Source of the DNA: Bacillus mycoides
GTDB taxonomy: Bacteria; Bacillota; Bacilli; Bacillales; Bacillaceae_G
Reading direction: 5' to 3'
Length of the DNA: 64,000 nt
NCBI RefSeq assembly: GCF_018742245.1
Contig: NZ_CP036135.1
Location: 98,315 to 162,314 of the forward strand
This document shows, in pieces, positions 1 through 7,897 of the stretch (the first letter of the stretch is position 1; every line of letters begins with the position of its first letter). Below the pieces are notes generated by a model. It was given only the letters and a program-made list of their open reading frames with translations. It was not told the DNA's origin and did no database searches. A program made the translations under genes and the position numbers.

Positions 1-8
1 GCATACTT

Positions 9-290
9 TCAAGAAATAAATTCTTGTGTTGCCATTTCTACAAACTGAATATCAGACTCTACAAGGTAACGAATATATGCCGTTTTCGTTTTCATATATT
101 CATCTTCATTTTTCCATCTATGATGGCTGCCGTCACAAAGTACAAAAAAGGAAACGTTTCTCAACTGACTTACCAATTTATTCGTTTGACCCTTCGGATT
201 AAATATTTCTTTCGCTTTTTTATGTGCCTGTAACACTTTGTCTTTCGAACATCCGCATACAAGTAAATAATGTGGTATGATTAAACTCAT
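9..290 (-). CDS. Hypothetical protein, 93 aa
   Basis: I do not recognise this protein. It is a small soluble-looking protein with no obvious signal peptide or membrane segment, a Cys-x-Cys pair near the N-terminus (VCGCSKDK) and a basic central part. It ends right at the window edge and sits four bases downstream of the TraG/VirD4-like fragment in the same orientation. It may therefore be what remains of a conjugation-region gene, but that is only context. Coding potential is supported by a long open frame in AT-rich DNA without a competing frame that looks more protein-like. Confidence 0.5.
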   Translation of the reverse strand: MSLIIPHYLLVCGCSKDKVLQAHKKAKEIFNPKGQTNKLVSQLRNVSFFVLCDGSHHRWKNEDEYMKTKTAYIRYLVESDIQFVEMATQEFIS

Positions 291-294
291 TTTG

Positions 295-678
295 CTATCT
301 CACCTCTCTATTGCTCTCATACACAATCCAGAAAGGATAAGAACAAAGAGCACGCGTCGATTCTCTACACGCTAACATGATTTGAAAAGCATGATAAGAA
401 GGATGATCCTTTTCCAAATGGCTAGTGCTATATTCTAAAAAGCCGTCATTCTTCTCACCTTGTACAACAAACGCCTTAAAATCGGATAAATGAGCCTGTT
501 CTTTATGCTTATCCTTAATATAAAGGATTGCTCCACTTAAAAATGAATGTGTAGTTCTCACCCACGTTAATCCAGCGCCTTCATGAATCACTTGTTTTGT
601 CATTTCCATTGCGAGTTCCTGTGCTTGCTTTTTCGTTTGAATATCAGCAATTCCATTCGAAACAATCATTTCTTTCAC
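295..678 (-). pseudogene. TraG/VirD4-type coupling protein fragment
   Basis: The 127-residue frame resembles an internal part of VirD4/TraG coupling ATPases, which feed DNA into type IV conjugation machinery. Visible hallmarks are the hydrophobic stretch FLSGAILYIKDK followed by LSDF, and the segment LEKDHPSYHAFQIM followed by a TR pair, which in this family lies between the Walker A and Walker B regions. Walker A, Walker B and the membrane segments are missing, and coupling proteins normally exceed 500 residues. It is therefore a truncated remnant. The last 15 residues look divergent, probably because of a frameshift or junction. Assignment is by recalled family pattern, not a search. Confidence 0.55.
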
Positions 679-699
679 CCTTTCGTAGTTATGTAGTTT

Positions 700-855
700 T
701 CATATAGCTAAATACAATACAACTAACCAAAATGGCATTATCATTAGAAATCCATTTCTAATCCCTTTTGCAATAGCCAATGGATCATCATTACAGTATG
801 GCATTTCCTTTTCTTCAACCCGCTGCAACATCTTTTTTTGGGGTGAAAGGCTCAT
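700..855 (-). CDS. Small single-span membrane protein, 51 aa
   Basis: A short frame starts with ATG at 855 behind a good ribosome binding site (AAGGAG, about 8 bases upstream). It encodes a charged N-terminal half (MSLSPQKKMLQRVEEKEMPY) and a hydrophobic C-terminal segment ending FWLVVLYLAI that would span the membrane. It lies 21 bases upstream of the TraG-like fragment, same strand, so it may belong to the same former conjugation operon. Function is unknown. Confidence 0.5.
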   Translation of the reverse strand: MSLSPQKKMLQRVEEKEMPYCNDDPLAIAKGIRNGFLMIMPFWLVVLYLAI

Positions 856-1044
856 ATTGAATCTCCTTTCCTTTCAATCTGTTTTCATTTTCCATAACAA
901 ACTACCACCAAAACAGCCTATACAATAAATCATAATAAATTTTATGCAAATTTCTATAATTGCATCCATCACTTCCCAGTATCCTCTCCTCGCAATTAAC
1001 ATTTATTTCAGAAAAACCCCACGGTAAGAAAAGTCAGACAAGAA

Positions 1045-1086
1045 AAGAGCCAGAGTTTACCCCGTTAAGAGTAAATCGGCTCTTTA
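1045..1086. terminator. Hairpin at end of tnpA relic
   Basis: AAAAGAGCC pairs with CGGCTCTTT around an inner GTTTAC/GTAAAT pairing. It is a plausible intrinsic terminator at the 3' end of the Tn3-type tnpA remnant. Confidence 0.5.
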
Positions 1087-1199
1087 ATATTCAAAGGACG
1101 TAAGGAACATAAACTTGTTGAATGTAATCCAGCAAACTTTTATTCTCCTAAGAAATTGATATCTTCCCAACCCAAAGGCGAATATCGTATGCTAGGGAA
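1065..1199 (-). pseudogene. tnpA: Tn3-family TnpA C-terminal fragment
   Basis: Minus-strand translation from 1199 gives FPSIRYSPLGWEDINFLGE, a stop, KFAGLHSTSLCSLRPLNI and further residues to a stop at 1065. The YSPLGWE-x-INFLGEY motif and the terminal SLRPL are characteristic of the C-terminal end of Tn3-family transposases. The usual Tyr of GEYKF is replaced by a TAA stop, consistent with a one-base loss. More than 900 residues are missing, so this is a relic inside the miniature element. Confidence 0.7.
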
Positions 1200-1299
1200 T
1201 TTTTCATTTAAGAAACTTGGTTTTTCCAAAACGCTGGCGGTACGCCTTTATCGATTATTCGCAAACTACAAAAGGAGCTTAATGCCTTAATTTCACCAA

Positions 1300-1512
1300 T
1301 TACTTAATAATTAAAGATACAATTCCTAAAATTATACACAGTATCCCACCTAAAAATTGCCCTAGTCCAGACGCCTCCCCTAAAATTAAGAGATTGAAAA
1401 TGTTTTTTCTTGTTTGCGTTTTTCCTACAAATGCATCATCTTTTTTCATTTTATATATACCCCATAATACTAAGACTACTCCAAAAAGTATAAATAATAG
1501 TTTTAACATCAT
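1300..1512 (-). CDS. Small two-span membrane protein (family shared with 31769-31936)
   Basis: The protein begins MMLKLLFILFGVVLVLWGIY, has a short polar loop of about 20 residues, and ends in a second hydrophobic segment, GQFLGGILCIILGIVSLIIK. An in-frame ATG exists at 1533. However, AGAGGT lies about 9 bases before the ATG pair at 1512/1509, so I place the start at 1512. The gene at 31769-31936 encodes a clear paralogue with the same FILFGVVLVLWGIY opening and GQ-LGG-IxxIxGIxSxIIK ending but a shorter loop. It sits directly downstream of an XRE regulator gene, probably in one operon. Function unknown. Confidence 0.65.
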   Translation of the reverse strand: MMLKLLFILFGVVLVLWGIYKMKKDDAFVGKTQTRKNIFNLLILGEASGLGQFLGGILCIILGIVSLIIK

Positions 1513-1532
1513 AATATATTTACCTCTATTCA

Positions 1533-1739
1533 TTAGTTGTATTTTGCTATATTGCTTGATTCTTTCTCTTCAATCGATAACTTAAAAACCACAGATATTC
1601 TAGAGGCTAATAAAACAGATGGATAATATTTTTGTTTTTCTAACGAAATAATCGTTCTTGAAGATACAAATACTTCATCAACTAACTCTTGTTGTGTTAT
1701 TCCATATTTCAAACGTAACTCTTTTATTCTATTTTTCAT
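1533..1739 (-). CDS. XRE-family small transcriptional regulator
   Basis: This 68-residue protein is almost entirely a helix-turn-helix of the short XRE type, starting MKNRIKELRLKYGITQQELV and continuing with a recognition helix around VSSRTIISLEKQKYYPS. Known relatives of this size pair with small membrane proteins such as DUF2178 and regulate their own operon. Here it lies between a membrane gene upstream (1753-2169) and another downstream (1300-1512), all on the minus strand and closely spaced. A shared operon with autoregulation is likely. The C-terminal tail after residue 58 is unremarkable. Confidence 0.8.
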   Translation of the reverse strand: MKNRIKELRLKYGITQQELVDEVFVSSRTIISLEKQKYYPSVLLASRISVVFKLSIEEKESSNIAKYN

Positions 1740-1752
1740 AGAAATCTTCTAA

Positions 1753-2169
1753 TTAAAGAAAACTATTATAATATTTTTTAGCTAATGTATTCGTAATTAG
1801 ACAGCATATCATAATGAGAAATAGCCCAGTATTAATCGGAATTATAATCCATTTTGAAAGAAACATCATAAGAATAATCATAACCATAAGAATACTTATG
1901 GTTATATGTGCAGCTTTTCCATCTATTAAATCAACCCTTTCATCATATTCCTTTGATTGCTCTCTTTCTAACTGTTTAGCATTAGTTTTATGTTTAGTTT
2001 GAGAAACTAAAGCAAAAATTAAAAACAATACGCCCGTAAGTATCTTTAAATTCCCCAAATAAAACCCTTCAGTAAGCTCAGCTGCAGTATGATCATAAAT
2101 TATTTCAAAAAAACCCATTGCAATAATTGCAAACGAACATAAATAAAGCTCTTTCCATCTATTTTTCAA
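1753..2169 (-). CDS. DUF2178-like integral membrane protein
   Basis: The protein starts with two hydrophobic spans, has a central charged stretch containing EYDERVDLIDGKAAH, and ends with two more spans (ISILMVMIILMMF and INTGLFLIMICCLI). The DER-x-x-LI-x-GKA pattern before a membrane span is the mark I associate with DUF2178 proteins, which usually sit beside a small XRE regulator, as here. An upstream ATG at 2193 is open. However, GGAG followed by TGATTTG and a TTG at 2169 gives a better ribosome site and a family-like start, MKNRWKELYL. Exact function is unknown. Confidence 0.7.
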   Translation of the reverse strand: MKNRWKELYLCSFAIIAMGFFEIIYDHTAAELTEGFYLGNLKILTGVLFLIFALVSQTKHKTNAKQLEREQSKEYDERVDLIDGKAAHITISILMVMIILMMFLSKWIIIPINTGLFLIMICCLITNTLAKKYYNSFL

Positions 2170-2302
2170 ACAAATCACTCCTAACACAGCCATATATTCA
2201 AAGTTTATTTAAAAGTATATTTTAATAAATATCTTCTTTTTTACATCCTTCATTAGTTAGTGAATAGTACATACTATCCTCAAAAGATATTAATATAATC
2301 TC

Positions 2303-2359
2303 AACCCAATATCAATTCTTTTTTTATAATTTTTATAAAAAAAGAATTGATATTGGGTT
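2303..2359. terminator. Strong bidirectional hairpin terminator
   Basis: Two 26-base arms (2303-2328 and 2334-2359) are perfectly complementary around a 5-base loop. They carry T-runs on one arm and A-runs on the other, so the hairpin can terminate transcription from either side. It isolates the XRE/membrane cluster from the IS remnant region. Confidence 0.75.
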
Positions 2360-2823
2360 TTTAATGACATTTTTCGACAAAATATTTACTTTTAGCAATT
2401 ATCAGTTTACAATGATTATAACTTAATAGACATACTACATAATGTGTAATAATTACTTAGTTGAACATATAGTTATCAAAATAGGGATTGTTAAATAATC
2501 CTACAGATGATGAACGAATACTCATTACGGATTAACATCCGGAAATATAAGGAAACTTAAATTCCAGAAAAGATGTGTGATTAGTATGCTCAAGTTTAGA
2601 AGATTACTAATTGGTTGGTGAAGTGTAGGGAATACACCAGATTCATGGATTTGATCAGATGTACAAAACTTGACGAGAGGTATATATATAAAGTAGGCTA
2701 TGACTCTTTTGTTTATTGTCCAATTGGATTTATTGCAGAGTATTTTAGGCTTGCTATGCTAAATACACAAGATATATATAGGAGGTTCCCCTTTTTGAAT
2801 CCGAATAATCGTTTAGCAACAAA
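2360..2823. other. No recognisable gene
   Basis: About 460 bases of AT-rich sequence with only a short open frame of unconvincing composition. I see no conserved motif, clear promoter or hairpin. Confidence 0.4.
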
Positions 2824-3736
2824 TCAAGGTTCTCCTATAGTAGATAACCAAAATTCTCGTACAGCTTGATCTTGTAATCGTTTTTGTTGCTGTTGTTTTG
2901 TTAATCGATGAACAATTACACGAGCTGGCACTTTATCAATCATTTCTACATAAGCATCAGCTATTTTACATGTTTGTCCTGGTTGAAGGGAGTTCATTAA
3001 CGTCTCCATATCTATCTGTATATATTCTGTACCTTTTTTAATTCTTCCGTCTTGAAAATAATCAAGGTTAGGATTTTTTTGATAAATACGTGTATTCGAC
3101 TTGATACGAGAGATATAGTAGGCCTCTTTATCTTGTATATATTGAAGGTCTTTTAAATGAAAATAACCTAAATCTCAGATACATAAATCATTTGCTGTCA
3201 CAGTTGGGACACACAGAAAGCCGTAAGTGCGATCATGTTGTTTACCTGGACCTGTATGAATATGTAGGAACTGTCCACTTAAAATGCAGTTGAATCTAAA
3301 ATACGAATACGCTTGAAAACAGAAGTGTATGGAGAAGAAATTGGCATAGATGCGGCCAATTTTTTGCTTAGTAGTTCGGCTAGTAGGTGTTGTAAAAGTT
3401 GGACGGCCGCCTTATTAAATCGTTGATTCAGTCCCTCAGGAATGATGAATACTTCTGTTGATGCTTCTAAACAGCTAGATAACTAAGTTAAAGAAGCCAT
3501 AGCTATATTTTGGCTCACCCATACACATAAAGCTACTAAATCTTTTGCTTGATACTTACTAGTTCGTTGTACAAAAACAGCATCTCTAGCAAGATCCCGT
3601 AAGGTATTTGGAGATAAAAAACTTTGAATCTCTTGAGCAAATAATTGTAATTCGTCAGACACAGAAACAGTAGCGTATATTTTCATTTCAGGAGGCATTT
3701 CTTTTTATTAGCTTGATAGCGATGTGGTGGGACCCC
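2824..3736 (-). pseudogene. IS231-type (IS4 family) transposase remnant
   Basis: Read leftward from an outer inverted repeat at 3708-3736 (TAGCTTGATAGCGATGTGGT then GGGACCCC), the N-terminal transposase region appears (SVSDELQLFAQEIQSFLSPN, ending CVWVSQN, then a stop). Further scraps follow, including the central SLQPGQTCKIADAYV motif and RVIVHRLTKQQ near 2850-3009. Both stops and frameshifts are present, the DDE catalytic C-terminal part is absent, and no second inverted repeat is visible. Similar repeats end the other IS231-type fragments in this window (17706, 40886, 56420), so this is a decayed copy of the same subgroup. Confidence 0.75.
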
Positions 3737-3775
3737 TTTATAGAGAAAAGAAATGAGATAGAATAATAGGTTTAA

Positions 3776-3813
3776 TGAAAAGAGCCCTAAAGAGATAGGG
3801 GCTCTTTAGGGCA
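3776..3813. terminator. Hairpin, AAAGAGCCC / GGGGCTCTTT
   Basis: AAAGAGCCC and GGGGCTCTTT pair across a short AAAGAGATA loop. It is a likely intrinsic terminator between the IS231-type remnant and the tnpB remnant. Confidence 0.55.
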
Positions 3814-3891
3814 CGCCTAATCGGATAAATTGATTAGGAGGAATATGAATATTTTAACATATAGATGACTCATCTGAAGGTAACAAAAAGA

Positions 3892-4168
3892 TAACAAATG
3901 AGAATGTATGGCTATGTGTCCATCTTGATTGAATACGAAAAAGAGATTGTACAAAAAGAAGTAGAAACAGTTGTTGGATTAGGCTTTACAATGGATGGAT
4001 TATACGTTAGTTCTGAGGATGAGAAAGCCAATTATCCTAAGTTCTATCGTAAAATGTTAGACCAATTAGCAAAGGCTCAGAACGTTGGAACAAACAACGT
4101 ATTCGTGTAGCGAACCAACGTAAGAATTTTCTTCATCATAAGTCTACAGAGTTAGCTCGGTTGTCTTA
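3892..4168 (+). pseudogene. tnpB: IS200/IS605-type TnpB fragment
   Basis: The frame from 3898 reads VGLGFTMDGLYVSSEDEKAN, then YPKFYRKMLDQLAKAQ. After a one-base frameshift near 4085 it continues WNKQRIRVANQRKNFLHHKSTELARL to a stop. These are the RuvC-I region (G-L-x-F-x-M, replacing the catalytic GIDxG-type motif) and the following coiled helix of TnpB. The intact copy at 50852-51988 shows the same order. The N-terminal third and the zinc-finger/RuvC-III part are missing, so it is inactive. An IS605-type right-end sequence follows at 4195-4265. Confidence 0.75.
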
Positions 4169-4194
4169 GGACTAATTCGTTAGCTATCAAAAGT

Positions 4195-4265
4195 AACGAC
4201 TAACCGAGAAGCCCCCACTTCAAGTAAGCTCGTAAGAGCTACTAAGTGGCGGGTAGTTCACGGGA
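4195..4265 (+). mobile_element. IS605-type right end (hairpin)
   Basis: CCCCCACTT and AAGTGGCGGG form the imperfect hairpin followed by TAGTTCAC that closes IS605/IS1341-type elements. The same structure ends the tnpB copy at 50760-50850 and the deleted copy at 55172. In active elements this end also contributes the 3' part of the guide (omega/re) RNA. Here it belongs to a dead tnpB. Confidence 0.6.
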
Positions 4266-4485
4266 AAGACCTATATCCCTATGAAATCAAGGTTTGTTAC
4301 GTTTATAAATTCCTTAGCGTATAATTTTCTCAAAATGATATGGTGACCCCAAATAGTCTTCGATAATCTATTGGGTATATTTGTATGCATCCCCTATATA
4401 AATCCTAGGGGATTGTTTGCATGTTGACTTTGTTTTTATGTACAATAAAGGTAAAGATATAGTCTGAAACAGGAAGAGGAAAACC

Positions 4486-5394
4486 ATGTCCAATTCATTA
4501 GTAAATTTACGTATCGATTTTGCCTTTAAGCAGTTATTTGGCACAAATGGGAATGAAGATATTTTAGTTGCCTTTTTAAATGCCATATTAAAAGATTCTT
4601 TAGAATCACCTATTGTTTCCCTGCAATTAGAAGATCCACACTTACATCGAGAATATGAAGAAGATAAATTATCGATTTTAGATATTTCGGCTACATTAAA
4701 TACAGGAACAAAGGTAAATGTAGAAATACAATTGAATAACAATCACGATATGATCAAACGAAGCTTGTATTATTGGGGAAGGTTATACACCTCTCAATTG
4801 CAAAAAGGAATGCCTTATAGCTCACTTCATAAAACGATTACCATTAACTTGTTAAACTTTGTGATGTTTCCAGAATATGAAGCGTTTCATACAACAGGAA
4901 TCCTTTGGAATCAGCAACAACAAAAGTTATTAAGTGACGATATAGAAGTTCATATTGTAGAGATTCCAAAGTTACTACAGCAATGGCGCGAAGAGAAAGT
5001 CAATCCGTGGGAAGATTCGTTTGTTCGTTGGTTATTATTATTACCAGCGAATGAAGATGAACATCTCACACAAACATTGGAGGACATTGCCATGAACCAA
5101 GATCCGATTTTACAAAAAGCAATGAATAAGTGGGAACGTATGAGTCAAGATTCTTCTTTCCGTCAAGCATATGAAGCAAGAGAAAAGGCCTTAATGGATG
5201 AGGCTGCAAAGTTTGCTCATGCTCGTAATGAAGGGAAAAAAGAAGGAATTCAAGAAGGAATTCAAGAAGGGGTTCAGCAAGGGAAAATACAGATGATTAA
5301 AGGTATGCATGAACTTGGTGTACCACTTGGAACGATTGCTAAAGCCAGTAAATTAGGCATAGATGAGGTTGAACGTATTTTAGAGCAAAAATAA
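4486..5394 (+). CDS. Rpn-family recombination-promoting nuclease / PD-(D/E)XK transposase-like protein
   Basis: The protein opens LRIDFAFKQLFGTNGNEDIL, typical of the Rpn/PDDEXK_2 family (E. coli RpnA-E). These are DNA endonucleases linked to RecA-independent recombination and often annotated as transposases. The nuclease core shows Asp66 (SILDISAT), then Glu80-x-Gln82 (VNVEIQL), as in the family. The length of 302 residues is normal. The C-terminal region holds a repeated EGIQEGIQEGVQQG stretch encoded by 12-bp tandem repeats, followed by an amphipathic tail. These tail repeats are typical and variable in the family. A solid frame with no lesion suggests it is intact. A terminator follows immediately. 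Confidence 0.88.
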   Translation: MSNSLVNLRIDFAFKQLFGTNGNEDILVAFLNAILKDSLESPIVSLQLEDPHLHREYEEDKLSILDISATLNTGTKVNVEIQLNNNHDMIKRSLYYWGRLYTSQLQKGMPYSSLHKTITINLLNFVMFPEYEAFHTTGILWNQQQQKLLSDDIEVHIVEIPKLLQQWREEKVNPWEDSFVRWLLLLPANEDEHLTQTLEDIAMNQDPILQKAMNKWERMSQDSSFRQAYEAREKALMDEAAKFAHARNEGKKEGIQEGIQEGVQQGKIQMIKGMHELGVPLGTIAKASKLGIDEVERILEQK

Positions 5395-5402
5395 TCAACA
5401 TC

Positions 5403-5437
5403 AAAAAAAGAACCTATTAATTGGGTTCTTTTTTTGA
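5403..5437 (+). terminator. Terminator of the Rpn-family gene
   Basis: AAAAAAAGAACC and GGGTTCTTTTTTT flank a short TATTAATT loop, directly after the stop codon at 5394. Confidence 0.75.
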
Positions 5438-5524
5438 GCTATTTGTCAACTAAGGGTAGCATCAAATAATTTTTTATAAGTAGTAATATAAACTTATATT
5501 ATGACACTTAACTTTATTTTCTTA

Positions 5525-5680
5525 TTATTGATGAGATCGCTCATTTAAAATTGCATTATATAAAAACTGTGCATACTGTTCCCGTGTAACTTTCATATCC
5601 GGAGCAAATTCCCCTTCACCAATACCTGCTGCAATATGGTTTGATTGTACGGCACTAATTGCATCTTTTGCCCATCCTCT
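5525..5680 (-). pseudogene. S-layer homology (SLH) domain fragment
   Basis: Minus-strand translation ends with GWAKDAISAVQSNHIAAGIG, then EGEFAPDMKVTREQYAQFLYNAILNERSHQ and a stop. This is the second half of an SLH domain: W-A..AI, a GxGxGxFxPDxxVTREQ signature and the YNA tail. SLH domains tether B. cereus group surface proteins to pyruvylated cell-wall polymers. Upstream of 5680 the frame is lost, so the rest of the protein is gone. It is a scrap of a surface protein, not a gene. Confidence 0.7.
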
Positions 5681-5756
5681 CGAAAAGGGGGAATAAGGGG
5701 TTCAGCCGAGATATATACGTTATTTTAACCAAGAAAATTAAAATATGAATTTAAAA

Positions 5757-5793
5757 GGGCCCTTACGTTGAGTATATGTATTCAACGTAAGGG
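5757..5793. repeat. Perfect hairpin GCCCTTACGTTGA/TCAACGTAAGGGC
   Basis: Two 13-base arms around a GTATATGTAT loop form a strong hairpin, followed by GAAGTATTTTT. It may be a terminator facing the broken gene at 5944. The ACGTTAAGG-like core recurs in other intergenic repeats of the window (5866, 10243, 15951, 16034, 23805). Confidence 0.55.
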
Positions 5794-5943
5794 CGAAGTA
5801 TTTTTGGTTTGAAATAAAGCTTGATTAAAAACAACTTAGGGATCTGTGTAGCCGATTTCCTTAACGTACAGAAAATTGGCTTGTTGGTTCGTTACTCGTT
5901 AAAAATGTTTGTAAAGCTTCTAGAGGTTATATCAACTTGCATT

Positions 5944-7153
5944 TTATTTGCCAGAATACCATTTAGCTAACCACTCATTCCATTTATCTTTTTGAATAGT
6001 AATGGCAAATATAGTGTTTTTATCAGGCTTGTCAGTAAGACATACAGTTGTATCATTAACAGATAAATATTGTCCGTGGTTATTTTTTAAAGAGAAGCTT
6101 TCAAATCGACAATTAACAAGTGTCCATACTTGTCCATACTTGTCCATAAGCGCGAAATCCTGTAACGCCCACCTCACCATTTGCAGATGTAAGATAGGTT
6201 GTATTTGCTTCTATGTACACCTTATTAGATCCTTTTTCAATTGGAATAATTATAAATATACTCCTATCTTCTGGGATCCAATTAGATGAAGCAGAAATAT
6301 TCGTACTATCCTCCCATGTCCGCATGACGTTATCCCTGTTTCTAATTTTCACAGAAATAGAAGAACATTATTCATTTTTATGCTGTGTAACGACGCCGAG
6401 TTTATGTCTCTTTATCTCAGCAAGCTCAGCAGAGGTATAACTAAAAATTCCAGATTCTTTTACTGGACTTGAAGTTATCGTTGCCAGTTTTCGTTTCTCT
6501 TCCGGTAGTGCACAAAAAAGTTTATCTAGGTCAAAAGAAGCACTACCTGGTTTTATATTTGGAAACTCCTGTCTAATAAATTTTAGAGCTAAAGGACCAT
6601 TCATTTGACCACTATTGTCACTTTTCAAGTAATATGTTTGCCAATTCGTAAGCGCAATACCAGTATTCCCTTCATCTAATTGTTTTTGTGTAATATAATA
6701 CATAGCATGTTTATTTAGATCTGAGGTATCAGGATTTAAGTCCACTATGATACCAGCTTGCTTAATCAGAAGTTGTTGACCATGTTTTATCGTTTTATAT
6801 TCAACTTTCCCATCTTTATAGAAAAGTTTAATTCTCTTAGAAAAGTTTTGGTTTTTATAATAATCATACACACTAATACCAAATTCTCCTTTGTTAAAAG
6901 TAGGAGATTTGTAAGCACGGTTTTCATTGTTAGCTAGATAATCATTTTTAGCACTTTGCTCAGATAAAAAAATAACAAAAGGCTCTTTTAGAAAGGTATC
7001 ATAGGTATCACTAAATGTTGTAAGAATCGTTTCTCTTGTATCAACGTCTGCTTTCGCTTTATGTTTTGTAAATGGGTTCAAGCTGAATACGATCCCCATC
7101 GCTATTCCTACAGGGGGAATTTTTTTTATACATCTCTTTATCTTTTCCTTCAT
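5944..7153 (-). pseudogene. Frameshifted secreted protein, paralogue of the 7898 gene without wall-binding repeats
   Basis: The ATG at 7153 follows GGAGCACATCC. The first 261 residues (signal-like KKIPPVGIAMGIVFSLNPF, then a domain with FNKGEFGISVYDYYKNQNFS) align along their length with the 7898-10141 protein. The second domain continues in other frames as SNWIPEDRSIFIIIPIEKGS and NCRFESFSLKNNHGQYLSV, ending NEWLAKWYSGK and stop, matching NNWLIEWYPGK of the paralogue. At 6121-6148 a 10-base unit, TGTCCATACT, is tandemly repeated and breaks the frame. Another break lies near 6360. The C-terminal wall-binding repeats of the paralogue are absent here, apparently naturally. Confidence 0.75.
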
Positions 7154-7414
7154 GGATGTGCTCCTTACTTTCTAATTTATACTGTTTCCAACATATTTAC
7201 ATTCTTATCGGTAAGTTTATCTTAATTTAAATCCCTTTCAAAAGTCTTTCATAAATGTTACAAAAACATTTCATTGCTTCTCATACAAACACTTCAGTAC
7301 TTTTGTAAGTAATTTCTTAAACTTAGACATACCGATAAGAATAAAAGGATTGATACATAAGTAAACCACCGATCATATAGTCTAAAAATACACTTTTGCG
7401 AAGAGCTTAACACC

Positions 7415-7648
7415 ATGAATCTCAAAAACATAAGTGTGAGATTATTACTCGTACAGTTATTTTCTCTCGTACTGGAACTATTTATATCTTCCTCCAGGAT
7501 GCTATTCTTACCTAGGTTTGTTGATGATAGTTTCGGTTTACTTGGAATTTCCGGTACTACACCTTTATTATTATTTATTGGTGTAATTATGACATATCTG
7601 AAGAAAAGGCCTTTGTATAACAAGAACGAGACAAACTATTCCTTTTAG
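7415..7648 (+). CDS. Small multi-span membrane protein (paralogue of 16698-17057)
   Basis: The 77-residue protein has two hydrophobic segments, VRLLLVQLFSLVLELFISSS and GISGTTPLLLFIGVIMTYL. They are joined by SRMLFLPRFVDDSFGLLG. The same layout and the SRM-x-x-LP-x-F-x-D-x-x-G-x-LG signature occur in the 119-residue protein at 16698-17057, which supports this strand over the overlapping minus-strand frame. It is shorter than its relative, lacking the last two spans, and its ribosome site is weak (GAAGAG), so it may be a truncated copy. It sits between the two divergent paralogous secreted-protein genes. Confidence 0.5.
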   Translation: MNLKNISVRLLLVQLFSLVLELFISSSRMLFLPRFVDDSFGLLGISGTTPLLLFIGVIMTYLKKRPLYNKNETNYSF

Positions 7649-7897
7649 TTAGTATCGATTAAAATAAAAATTTTGTTTTGGTGATACTTAAAAATCTTCG
7701 GTTAGTGAGTATGGGCCAAGCTAAAAAAATATAGAATACCGTAAAAAATTCGGAATTTTATACGATATTAATGTAAGACTTTTGTAACATTTATGAAAGA
7801 CTTTTGAAAGGTATTTATACTAAGATAAACTTCGGAACGTTAAATGCAGTTTAACAAATAGAAAAAAATAGGGTAGCACAAAGTGAGGAGCACAATT

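Larger units (their letters stand above)
1000..1246. mobile_element. Internally deleted Tn3-family (Tn4430-like) remnant
   Basis: The right boundary, read on the minus strand from 1246, starts GGCGTACCGCCAGCGTTTTG and continues GAAAAACC. This closely matches the Tn4430-type terminal repeat family. The other boundary at about 1001-1028 contains CAGAAAAACCCCACGGTAAG, a decayed opposite repeat. Between them is only the C-terminal end of a Tn3-type transposase (1065-1199). The element is thus a miniature derivative of about 250 bp with the middle deleted, unable to move alone but potentially mobilised by a full transposase. Confidence 0.7.

Noticed and set aside
943..958. PlcR-box-like TATGCAAATTTCTATA
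   Set aside because: It differs from TATGNANNNNTNCATA in the last half-site and precedes only a small membrane microgene next to conjugation relics, not a toxin gene.
2615..2869. 84-codon plus-strand frame
   Set aside because: No ribosome site; the 3' part overlaps IS231-type remnant DNA on the other strand, and the sequence resembles no family I know.
7294..7623. 109-codon minus-strand frame
   Set aside because: The opposite-strand frame (7415-7648) has a clear paralogue at 16698-17057, which decides the coding strand.
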